Positions 8,599-16,220 of a stretch of 64,000 nt of DNA are shown here, piece after piece. A model generated the notes under the pieces. The model saw nothing but the letters and a program-made list of their open reading frames with translations, was not told the DNA's origin and did no database searches. The stretch lies in NCBI GenBank assembly GCA_958433005.1, contig CAUAWV010000001.1, positions 1-64,000 on the forward strand, in the 5' to 3' direction. Source of the DNA: an uncultured Collinsella sp. Its GTDB lineage: Bacteria > Actinomycetota > Coriobacteriia > Coriobacteriales > Coriobacteriaceae. The position numbers and the translations under genes are program-made. Numbering within the stretch: position 1 is the first letter of the stretch; each line of letters starts with the position of its first letter.

Positions 8599-9710
8599 TG
8601 GCGGCGGCGCAGCCGGTTCGCTCCGGTATCGACTTTTCGGCATTTCGCGACCCCAAGCTGGCCCGCGAGCTCATCGATCGTATTCATGAGCTTGTCGGCA
8701 ACCGCAGCATCAACCTTATGGAAGTCTGCGGTACGCATACCGTGAGCATTGGCCGCTATGGCTTTCGCTCCATTATGCCGACGGGGCTCAAACTGCTAAG
8801 CGGCCCGGGGTGCCCCGTTTGCGTCACCGCCAACCGCGACATCGATCACGCAATCGCGCTTTCCAACATGGACGGCGCCATCATCACCACCTTTGGCGAC
8901 ATGATGCGCGTGCCCGGATCGTCCACCTCGCTTGCCGCGCAAAAGGCGGCGGGGCGCGACATCCGCATCGTCTACTCTCCGCTCGACGCACTCGACATTG
9001 CCGAGCAAAATCCCGAACGCCCGGTCATCTTTATGGGCGTCGGCTTTGAGACCACAACGCCCACCATTGCCGCCGCTATCCTGGAGGCCGACGCGCGCGG
9101 GCTCCAGAACTTCTCGGTCTACTGTGCTCACAAGACCACGCCGCCGGCTCTGCGTGCGATCTCCAACGACCCCGAGACCGCCATCGACGGCTTTATCCTG
9201 CCTGGTCACGTCGCTACCATCACAGGCCTGGCACCCTTTGGGTTTTTGGTCGATGAGTTCGAGACCCCCGGCGTAGTCACCGGGTTTGAGCCGGTCGATA
9301 TCTTGCAGGGCATCTGCATGCTGGTCCAGATGATTGTCGAGCACAGGCCCGCAATCGACAACGCCTACCGCCGTGGCGTCAATGCAGACGGCAATCCCGT
9401 AGCGCGCCAGCTGGTCGAGCAGGTGTTTGAGCCATGCGACACCACGTGGCGCGGGCTGGGGCCGATTGCGGCTTCGGGTCTTTCCATCCGACCCGAATTC
9501 GCGCGCTTTGATGCCGGCGCCCGCTTTGACGTGCCCGTTGAGGCGACGGTCGAGCCGCGTGGGTGCCGCTGCGGCGACGTGCTGCGCGGGGCCATTACGC
9601 CGAGCGACTGCCCTCTGTTCGGCCGCGCTTGTACACCCGAGCATCCCATCGGCCCCTGCATGGTGAGTTCCGAGGGCAGCTGTGCAGCATATTTCCGCTA
9701 CCGAGGCTAA
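8598..9710 (+). CDS. hypD: Hydrogenase maturation iron-sulfur protein HypD
   Basis: A 370-residue HypD of normal length. Visible signatures are MEVCGTHTVSIGRYG, LLSGPGCPVCVT and FMGVGFETTTPT, and a cysteine-rich C-terminus (RGCRCGD, SDCPLFGRACTPEHPIGPC) that binds the [4Fe-4S] cluster. HypD is the scaffold on which, with HypC, the Fe(CN)2CO unit is built with cyanide from HypE. The GTG start overlaps the hypC stop. Confidence 0.97.
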   Translation: MAAAQPVRSGIDFSAFRDPKLARELIDRIHELVGNRSINLMEVCGTHTVSIGRYGFRSIMPTGLKLLSGPGCPVCVTANRDIDHAIALSNMDGAIITTFGDMMRVPGSSTSLAAQKAAGRDIRIVYSPLDALDIAEQNPERPVIFMGVGFETTTPTIAAAILEADARGLQNFSVYCAHKTTPPALRAISNDPETAIDGFILPGHVATITGLAPFGFLVDEFETPGVVTGFEPVDILQGICMLVQMIVEHRPAIDNAYRRGVNADGNPVARQLVEQVFEPCDTTWRGLGPIAASGLSIRPEFARFDAGARFDVPVEATVEPRGCRCGDVLRGAITPSDCPLFGRACTPEHPIGPCMVSSEGSCAAYFRYRG

Positions 9711-9740
9711 TGGGTTCCGCCGCTCTAACGAACGGCGAGC

Positions 9741-9769
9741 CGGTCAACGCTGCACCTCACCCATATAAT
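9741..9769 (+). promoter_or_regulatory. Possible promoter before hypE
   Basis: A perfect TATAAT at 9764-9769 lies 26 nt before the hypE start. The -35 position 17 bases upstream is poor (CGGTCA). It may give hypE extra transcription independent of hypFCD. Confidence 0.4.
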
Positions 9770-9794
9770 TCCGTCCTCGATTGGAGTTTTCGAT

Positions 9795-10829
9795 ATGTCC
9801 CGTACTGCCACCGATAGCACTGTCCTGTTGGGCCACGGCTCTGGCGGTCAGATGATGAAACGCATCATCGATGAGGTCTTTTTGGATGCCTTTGGGTCGC
9901 CCGAGCTGCTCGAGGGCAACGATGCCGGCGTCGCCGCGCTGCCCACGAGCGGGCGCATCGCCATGTCGACCGACAGCTTTGTAGTCTCGCCGCAGTTCTT
10001 CCCCGGGGGCAACATCGGCCGCCTCGCTGTATGCGGAACCGTCAACGACGTCGCGACCTCGGGCGCCAACGTACGCTACCTATCGTGCGGCTTTATCCTC
10101 GAAGAGGGCTATCCCATGGATAAGCTCCGCCAGATTGTGCAAACGATGGCCGAGACGGCGCACGAGGCGGGCGTGGCGATCATCACCGGCGACACCAAAG
10201 TGGTCGAGCGCGGCGGGGCCGACGGCGTCTACATCAATACCGCCGGCGTGGGCGAAGTGCCCGTGGGCGTAGCGCTCAGCGGCGCCAACTGCCAGCCCGG
10301 CGATGTCATTCTGGTATCGGGTACGCTGGGCGACCACGGTATCGCCATCATGAGCCAACGCGAGGGCTTGGCGTTTTCGAGCACCATCGAAAGCGATGCC
10401 GCGCCGCTCAACCACCTGATTGCCGATGTGCTTGCCGCAGCACCCGAAACACGCTGCTTCCGCGACCCCACGCGCGGCGGCCTGGCGTCCACGCTCAATG
10501 AGTTTGCCCAGGCCAGCGGCGTTGCCATGGAGGTCGACGAGGATGCCGTGCCTGTGCGCCCCGACGTGCAGGCAGCCTGCGAGATGCTCGGCTATGACGT
10601 GCTGCAGGTAGCAAACGAGGGCAAGATGGTTGCCGTGGTGCCGGCCGAGCAGGCCGATGCCGCGCTGGCAGCCATGCGCGCCGCGCGCTACGGCGAGAAT
10701 GCCGCTATTATCGGTCGCGTGCTGCCGCTTGCCGAGGACGCCCGCCCCGCCGTGCGCGTGCGCACCGGCTGGGGCTCGACCCGCATCCTCGACATGCTCG
10801 TAGGAGAGCAGCTGCCGAGGATTTGCTAA
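9795..10829 (+). CDS. hypE: Hydrogenase maturation dehydratase HypE
   Basis: A 344-residue AIR-synthase-like protein. It begins with a glycine-rich segment (LLGHGSGGQMMKRII), has the ATP-binding loops EGNDAGVAALPTSG and RDPTRGGLASTLNEFA, and ends in PRIC. The terminal cysteine accepts the carbamoyl group from HypF and is dehydrated to thiocyanate, the cyanide donor. The intact Cys end supports function. GGAG lies eight bases before the ATG. It closes the hypFCDE set. hypA, hypB and structural hydrogenase genes are not in the window. Confidence 0.97.
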   Translation: MSRTATDSTVLLGHGSGGQMMKRIIDEVFLDAFGSPELLEGNDAGVAALPTSGRIAMSTDSFVVSPQFFPGGNIGRLAVCGTVNDVATSGANVRYLSCGFILEEGYPMDKLRQIVQTMAETAHEAGVAIITGDTKVVERGGADGVYINTAGVGEVPVGVALSGANCQPGDVILVSGTLGDHGIAIMSQREGLAFSSTIESDAAPLNHLIADVLAAAPETRCFRDPTRGGLASTLNEFAQASGVAMEVDEDAVPVRPDVQAACEMLGYDVLQVANEGKMVAVVPAEQADAALAAMRAARYGENAAIIGRVLPLAEDARPAVRVRTGWGSTRILDMLVGEQLPRIC

Positions 10830-10934
10830 CGACAAAGGCTCAGGGCTATTAAAGATATTCAGATTCCAAACATGCCCGGCACGCATGCCAAGTATCATGG
10901 GGTGCGTTTTACAACTCAAGCGGCAGGAGCACCC

Positions 10935-11603
10935 ATGGCAGCAGCTTTTTCCCATGTGATCTTTGATCTGGATGGCACCATCCTCAACACGCTCGAGGAC
11001 CTGGCGGCCGCCGGCAACCATACCTGCGAGACGCACGGCTGGCCCACGTTTGCCGTAGACGAGTACCGCTACAAGGTGGGAAACGGCATGCTCAAGCTGG
11101 TCGAGCGCTTTATGCCTGCCGAGTATGCGGGCGACGGCCGTATGTTTGAGCAGACGCTTGCCGAGTTTAGGGCTTACTACGGCGAGCACAAGGAGGACCA
11201 CACCGCACCGTACGCCGGCACGATCGAGATGCTCGACCGCCTGCGCACCGCGGGCGTGCAGCTTGCCGTGCTCACCAACAAGGACCATGTTTCGGCCGCT
11301 CCGCTTATCGAAAAATACTTTGGTTCCGAGCGCTTTGCGCTGGTGCAGGGCCGCGTCGATGCGTTTCCTCCCAAGCCCGAGGCGCCTGTTACGCTGCATG
11401 TGATGGAAGAGCTAGGCGCCGACCCGGCAACCACGCTCTATGTGGGCGATTCCAATGTCGATGTTCTGACCGGTCACAACGCCGGCCTCAAGAGCGCCGG
11501 TGTCACCTGGGGCTTCCGTGGCCGCGCAGAGTTGGAAGCCACCGGCGCCGACTACGTGGTGGACACACAGGAAGAGCTCGTGGCGCTGGTGCTTGGCGAG
11601 TAG
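10935..11603 (+). CDS. gph: HAD-family phosphatase, phosphoglycolate-phosphatase type
   Basis: A 222-residue HAD hydrolase with motif I FDLDGTILNTLEDL (nucleophile and acid Asp), motif II VLTNKDH, the basic residue in FPPKPEAPV and motif IV YVGDSNVDVLTGHNAG. A helical cap lies between motifs I and II (about residues 18-90), as in Gph/PGP enzymes. The likely substrate is a small phosphate ester such as phosphoglycolate, but specificity cannot be read from sequence. Start 10935 is chosen for the ribosome site AGGAG; the frame upstream to 10872 lacks one. It follows hypE by 105 nt. Confidence 0.88.
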   Translation: MAAAFSHVIFDLDGTILNTLEDLAAAGNHTCETHGWPTFAVDEYRYKVGNGMLKLVERFMPAEYAGDGRMFEQTLAEFRAYYGEHKEDHTAPYAGTIEMLDRLRTAGVQLAVLTNKDHVSAAPLIEKYFGSERFALVQGRVDAFPPKPEAPVTLHVMEELGADPATTLYVGDSNVDVLTGHNAGLKSAGVTWGFRGRAELEATGADYVVDTQEELVALVLGE

Positions 11604-11671
11604 CAGGGCTGTTGCTCAACGCGGCTGTAGCGATTCTGCCGCGCGGAAAGTGCATCCCGTTTCAGAGCAAT

Positions 11672-11725
11672 ATTCCGGGTCGCGGTTTCCGCAACCCGCC
11701 CCATCCGGAAACCGCGACCCGGAAT
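11672..11725. repeat. 20-bp perfect inverted repeat after the HAD phosphatase
   Basis: Arms at 11672-11691 and 11706-11725 are exact complements (20 bp) around a 14-base spacer, with the core ATTCCGGGTCGCGG. A partial third copy of CCGGGTCGC follows at about 11738-11746. It is 68 nt after the phosphatase gene and could end transcription, although no T-run follows directly. Confidence 0.75.
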
Positions 11726-11780
11726 TCGGCCAAAAAACCGGGTCGCATTTTCCCGAGCATTTGATACGGCGTTGATACAA

Positions 11781-12014
11781 GGAGTGTCCCCAACTGCCGG
11801 CAGAAAAGGAACGTCCCCAAGTGCCGCCTCAATGACTACCATGGCAACGCCGCAGGTAGAGGACGGGCAGCGAGCGGGCACCAGTGCGAACAAATTGGCA
11901 TGAAAAGAGGACGGTATAGACCTTCTGGTCATGCCGTCCTCTTTGAATGACAAGTTGTCGCTCTGGTGCCCGCGCAGCGTCGGGCAGTTACGGCGTTTGG
12001 TAAAACGCCGTAAC
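11781..12014 (+). ncRNA. Structured repeat, copy A (candidate RNA or mobile element)
   Basis: A 234-base unit. After a GGGAC-type segment (11781-11826) there are three stems. P1 is GCGGGCACCAG plus GCGA and CAA (11874-11893) pairing with 11955-11973. P2 is a long hairpin (11904-11922 with 11927-11944) closed by GACC-TTCT-GGTC. P3 is GTTACGGCGTTT (11987-11998) with AAAACGCCGTAAC (12002-12014). Copies at 18.9 kb and 20.2 kb have the same order with different P1 and P2 sequences that still pair. In all three cases the unit lies after a plus-strand gene in the plus orientation. Whether it is transcribed is unknown. Confidence 0.6.
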
Positions 12015-12033
12015 GAACTACCGCGTAACTCCC

Positions 12034-12591
12034 CTAGCTCATCATCGCATTCATCATCTCGGTGGTTGCGGAATCGTCAGCAGACCACTCGCCATCGTCA
12101 TTGGCGGTGTACTTGAAGGTAACCTTGGTGTCCTTGGTCTTAGCGGCCTTGGTCACGTCGACCATGACCTGGCCGGCCATCTTGTACAGGTCGTCCTCGG
12201 AAGGCATCGTATCGAGCGCCGCGATCTTCTCCTGATACTGGGTGGCGAAATCTTCAACGATCTTGTTCATGGACTTGCAGGTAATGGTGACATCGGCAGT
12301 CGCGGTGCCCTTGTCCTCGTCGACCGTCACATCGCCGATCTTGTAGTCAAAACCCTCGAGATAGCTCTTGGCGTACTCCTTGGGATCGATGCCCAGCTGC
12401 TCGAACTCGTCGCCCGAGGCCTCTTCCAGGCCGGCGAGGAAGTCGTCGCCGCCGTTCTTGACCTCGTCAAACTGCGTCGTAAGATCCTCGGTGATGAGCT
12501 CCTCAACCGAAGGACCTCCGCAGCCGGAAAGCACAACCACGCACGCGACCAGAACAGCCATCAGGGGCGCAAGCAGCAGCTTCTTCTTCAT
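12034..12591 (-). CDS. Putative lipoprotein
   Basis: A 185-residue protein with a signal peptide (MKKKLLLAPLMAVLVAC) ending in the lipobox LSGC; Cys26 would be lipidated and anchor it outside the membrane. The rest (about residues 30-185) is acidic, with alternating helix and strand (FDYKIGDVTVDEDKGTATAD), similar in feel to DUF5105-type lipoproteins, but I do not assign a function. Start 12591 is set by GGGAGG eight bases upstream. It is followed by structured repeat copy A and may be the last gene downstream of the PTS EIIA gene. Confidence 0.85.
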   Translation of the reverse strand: MKKKLLLAPLMAVLVACVVVLSGCGGPSVEELITEDLTTQFDEVKNGGDDFLAGLEEASGDEFEQLGIDPKEYAKSYLEGFDYKIGDVTVDEDKGTATADVTITCKSMNKIVEDFATQYQEKIAALDTMPSEDDLYKMAGQVMVDVTKAAKTKDTKVTFKYTANDDGEWSADDSATTEMMNAMMS

Positions 12592-12826
12592 GACATTCCT
12601 CCCAACAAGCGGCACCGCGCTTCCCGACGCGGTGCGCGTCGTAACAATAAGGCCATACTAGCCGATAACGAACACCCCCGGCAAAGCAAAGGCGCAGTCG
12701 GCTCGATTTAACGTCCGAACGGTTTACCGGTCCGCCCAACGCGCAATAAAACGTTCCGCCGCATTGCAATAAAAAAGGGCGGCCGGATAACCCGACCACC
12801 CCAAAACACCCTTATGTTGCCGCAGA

Positions 12827-13363
12827 CTACTTGCGGACGACCTTGACGATGGCATCGCCAGCGGAGACAGCGGAGTCAGCCTCGACGGCGAGCTCGACGT
12901 CGGCGAACTCGGCGGTGTTGGACACAGCCACGACGACGCAGTCCTTGTAACCGGCGGCAGCGATCTTGGCGCGGTCAATCTTGAGCATGGGCTGGCCAGC
13001 CTTCACGACGTCGTCGGCCTTGACGAAGCCCTCGAAGCCATCGCCGTTCATGTTGACGGTATCGACGCCAACGTGCACCAGAACCTCGATGCCGCTATCG
13101 GACTGCAGGCCCACGGCGTGACCCATGGTGACGGTCACCTTGCCGTCGCAGGGAGCGTAGACCAGATCGTCCTCGGGCCACACGGCGCAGCCCTTGCCCA
13201 GAACCTCGCCGCCAAAGACGGGATCGGGCACGTCGGCCATCTTGATGACCTTGCCCTTGACGGGCGAGCACAGCACGTCGGCGCCGGCAGAAGCAGAGAT
13301 GGAGGACGGAGCAGCGGCAGCCGCGGGCTCAGCCTTCTTCTTGAACATGTCAAACAGACCCAT
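12827..13363 (-). CDS. PTS glucose-type EIIA component
   Basis: A 178-residue EIIA of the glucose family, with an N-terminal Ala-rich linker (about residues 11-20). The two family histidines are His82 in MGHAVG and His97 in EVLVHVGVDTV, the latter being the phosphorylation site; the core runs from about residue 32 to the end (LCSPVKGKVI...DPVFGGEVLGKGCAV). It takes phosphate from HPr and passes it to EIIB domains. AGAGGAG precedes the start. It lies just after a GH1 phospho-glucosidase gene. Two EIIBC permeases elsewhere in the window lack an EIIA domain, so this protein may supply them. Confidence 0.93.
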   Translation of the reverse strand: MGLFDMFKKKAEPAAAAAPSSISASAGADVLCSPVKGKVIKMADVPDPVFGGEVLGKGCAVWPEDDLVYAPCDGKVTVTMGHAVGLQSDSGIEVLVHVGVDTVNMNGDGFEGFVKADDVVKAGQPMLKIDRAKIAAAGYKDCVVVAVSNTAEFADVELAVEADSAVSAGDAIVKVVRK

Positions 13364-13503
13364 ACGTTTTCTCCTCTTGATTAAGCGCAACGTTATGCGC
13401 ATGCCTATGGTGATTATAGTGCCAAATGGTTCAAATGCTAAGGTGGGGACTCGAATCGCGAGCCCATCCCAACGCTTTTCCCCGGTGGCACTCATATTGT
13501 CGA

Positions 13504-14943
13504 TTAATCCAGGCCCTCGGCACCGTTGGACTTGATGATCTTCTGGTAGGCGTAGAAGCTGTCCTTGCGGCGGCGCTCGTAGGTACCGGTGCCGTCGTCG
13601 TACTTATCGACGTGAATGAAACCGTAGCGCTTGCGCATCTCGCCGGTGCCGGCAGAAACCAGGTCGATGGGGCCCCACCAGGTATAGGCGATCAGGTCGA
13701 CGCCGTCGGCAATGGCCTCGCCCATGGCCTTGATGTGGCTGCGCAAGTAGGCGATACGATACGGATCGTGGATGGAGCCGTCCTCCTCGACCTCATCGTA
13801 GGCGCCCATGCCGTTCTCGACCACCATCAGCGGAATCTCGTAGCGGGCGTAAATCTCGTTGAGGGCGATGCGCAGGCCCAGCGGATCGATCTGCCAGCCC
13901 CAGTCGGTGGACTCCAGATAGGGGTTCTTGCCGCCAAAGGTCATGTTGCCCTCGGTCATCTCGTGGTCCTTGTGGGTGCCCACGGTTCCGGACATGTAGT
14001 AGCTAAAGGTGTAGAAATCGACCTTGCCGTCGGCGATATCCTGCAGATCGCCGTCCTCCATCACGAGCTCGACGTCATTCTCGGCCCAGAAACGCTTGGC
14101 ATAGAACGGATACTTGCCGCGCACCTGCACGTCGGAGCAGTACCAGTTCATGGTATTCATCTCCTGCTGCGTGGCGAACACGTCGGCCGGATCGCACGTG
14201 GCGGCATAGGAGAGGACGAAGCAGTCCATGTTGCCCATCTTAAACTGCGGATAGTGCTCGTGGGCATAGCGCACGACGCGGCCGCTGGCGACAAACTGGT
14301 GATGCAGGGCCTGCATACGGGCCTGCGGCGTGGTGTGGACCGCCGAAGCCGGGCCCTCAAAGCCCTGGATCATGCTGGTCCCAAAGAGGTTACCAATGTC
14401 CTGGGTGCCGCAGTTGATCTCGTTGAAGGTGAGCCAGAACTTGACCTTGTCCTGATAGCGGTCGAAGACGGTCTGGCAGTACTTCTCAAAGAAGCCGATG
14501 AGCTCGCGGCTCGCCCAGCCATTGTATTTCTCGACCAGGTGATAGGGCATCTCGTAGTGCGACAGGGTCACGAGCGGCTCGATATTGTGAGCGCGCAGGC
14601 AGTCGAAGACGCGATCGTAGAAGGCGAGGCCGGCCTCGTTGGGCTCGGCGTCGTCGCCGTTGGGGAAGATGCGGCTCCAAGAGATGGACATGCGGAACAT
14701 GTTGAAGCCCATCTCGGCGAACAGTGCGATGTCCTCCTCGTAGTGATGGTAGAAGTCGATACCGTCATGATTGGGGTAGAAGCGGTCGGGGTCGATGTCG
14801 ATCGTAATCTGACGCGGCTCCTTGTAGCTGCCGCCCAAAAAATGGTCATCGACGGAAGGACCGCGGCCGTCCACGTTCCAAGCGCCCTCAAACTGATTGG
14901 CGGCGGTAGCGCCACCCCAATAGAAACCCTCGGGGAATCCCAT
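13504..14943 (-). CDS. GH1 6-phospho-beta-glucosidase
   Basis: A 479-residue glycoside hydrolase family 1 enzyme, normal length. It starts with FPEGFYWGGATAANQFEGA, has the acid/base Glu in FWLTFNEIN and the nucleophile Glu in LMVVENGMGA; near the end DLVSAGTGEMRKRYGFI matches phospho-glucosidases, where Ser and Lys bind the 6-phosphate. It hydrolyses phosphorylated beta-glucosides brought in by a PTS. Start 14943 has GAGGAGG upstream; ATG 14964 lacks one. It is followed by the EIIA gene in the same direction. Confidence 0.95.
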   Translation of the reverse strand: MGFPEGFYWGGATAANQFEGAWNVDGRGPSVDDHFLGGSYKEPRQITIDIDPDRFYPNHDGIDFYHHYEEDIALFAEMGFNMFRMSISWSRIFPNGDDAEPNEAGLAFYDRVFDCLRAHNIEPLVTLSHYEMPYHLVEKYNGWASRELIGFFEKYCQTVFDRYQDKVKFWLTFNEINCGTQDIGNLFGTSMIQGFEGPASAVHTTPQARMQALHHQFVASGRVVRYAHEHYPQFKMGNMDCFVLSYAATCDPADVFATQQEMNTMNWYCSDVQVRGKYPFYAKRFWAENDVELVMEDGDLQDIADGKVDFYTFSYYMSGTVGTHKDHEMTEGNMTFGGKNPYLESTDWGWQIDPLGLRIALNEIYARYEIPLMVVENGMGAYDEVEEDGSIHDPYRIAYLRSHIKAMGEAIADGVDLIAYTWWGPIDLVSAGTGEMRKRYGFIHVDKYDDGTGTYERRRKDSFYAYQKIIKSNGAEGLD

Positions 14944-15113
14944 AAGTGCCTCCTCGCTCATGCGTGTTGCTGATGAAACGAGTATGCCGCCGAGTCGCTC
15001 CAGGCCAGGGCGAAGGCGCCGATTTGGACACTTCTTTTCGCAGACGCGCGCTGCAACAGCGCTGCAGCTGAAACTTTTTGACACCGAAGGAGCGAAGACG
15101 ATCCGCCCCGCGC

Positions 15114-16106
15114 TTACCGGCGGTATGCCGCGGGGGTGCAGCCATACTTGTCGTGAAACTTACGGTAGAAGAAGCTCATGTTTTCATAGCCCACCGCATG
15201 CGCAGCCGCCCCGGCCGTGGCGCCACCGCGCAGAAGCTCGGCCGCACGCACCAGGCGTCGCTCCTGCACAAGCTGCCTAAAGGTCTTGCCCACATGCCGC
15301 TTGAGGAGCGCCGTCGCATAATTAGGGCTCAAGCCAAACTCCGCCGCCATCCCCTCGAGGGAGCATGCAGCGAATTCGCGATCGATATAGCCGAGCATTC
15401 CCGTCACCAGGGCAGTGGGCCCCGCCGCGCCGTCCGCCGCGCCGCGCACCAGCTTGCGCTCGTAGCAATCCATGAGCTCGGCCAAAAACAGCTGAAACAG
15501 ACGCAGGACGATCTCGGGACCATTAGGGCTCGGGTCATACAGCTCACAGAGCATCTCCTGCATGTAGCGCCGAATCCGACGGCTCTCGCCGCAATGAAAA
15601 CGGACATGGCCCCGATGGTCCGTCTCGCTGTTGAGCGCGTTGAACAAAAACCGCGAGACCGCGCTCTCGCGCGAGAGGCTCGACTCGAGGCTCCGGCGCA
15701 AAAAAGAGCGTGAAACGGTCATGCTTAGCATGATGTCGTCCTCACCAAGCGCCGCCACGGCATGCGGGCAGAGGGCGTCGAGCAAAAGCACCTCGTTGCG
15801 GCCCAGTTCGAGCCTCTCCCCCGCCACCGTCTGCGGGCAGCGTCCGCGATACACATAGCTCAGCTCCACGTAATCATGCACGTGCTCGGGAACTGCATTA
15901 AAGCGCGAGTTTTTCCTTATCGTCAGGCCACGCGGCATGCCGGGCTGGGCGTAGGCAAACCCTGGCTGCCCAATCTTGCGCACTGGGCATCCGTCGATTT
16001 CGACATGCTCGGTCATAATCGACCAATCAAATGCCATGCCGTCTTTATAAGCGATCTCACTGGCGCTCAGTTCGCTGAGCCTACGCTCGAGCTCGTCGAT
16101 CTCCAT
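15114..16106 (-). CDS. AraC-family transcriptional regulator
   Basis: A 330-residue regulator. The N-terminal part (about 60-160) has a cupin-like effector domain (PEHVHDYVELSYVYRG, LELGRNEVLLLDALCPH). The C-terminal 100 residues form the AraC double helix-turn-helix (SLEGMAAEFGLSPNYATALLKRHVGKTF and AAAHAVGYENMSFFYRKFHDKYGCTPAAYR). It is divergent from the GH106-like glycosidase gene with 114 nt between them, so it most likely controls that gene in response to the released sugar. Confidence 0.93.
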   Translation of the reverse strand: MEIDELERRLSELSASEIAYKDGMAFDWSIMTEHVEIDGCPVRKIGQPGFAYAQPGMPRGLTIRKNSRFNAVPEHVHDYVELSYVYRGRCPQTVAGERLELGRNEVLLLDALCPHAVAALGEDDIMLSMTVSRSFLRRSLESSLSRESAVSRFLFNALNSETDHRGHVRFHCGESRRIRRYMQEMLCELYDPSPNGPEIVLRLFQLFLAELMDCYERKLVRGAADGAAGPTALVTGMLGYIDREFAACSLEGMAAEFGLSPNYATALLKRHVGKTFRQLVQERRLVRAAELLRGGATAGAAAHAVGYENMSFFYRKFHDKYGCTPAAYRR

Positions 16107-16220
16107 GGCTTGCCAATCGTTGATTTGGTCATAGTTCGTCGTGATTCAGATATTAGCAGAACGCGCCGACGCGTCCATAATCTGTGCTATACAGCAGATC
16201 GATCGAGCCAAGGAGGATCC

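Noticed and set aside
13426..14973. 515-codon open frame antisense to the GH1 gene
   Set aside because: Shadow of a well-supported glycosidase gene; no recognisable domain.
15762..16220. N-terminal extension of the GH106-like gene by 153 codons
   Set aside because: It runs antisense through the AraC gene, and a strong ribosome site marks the start at 16221.
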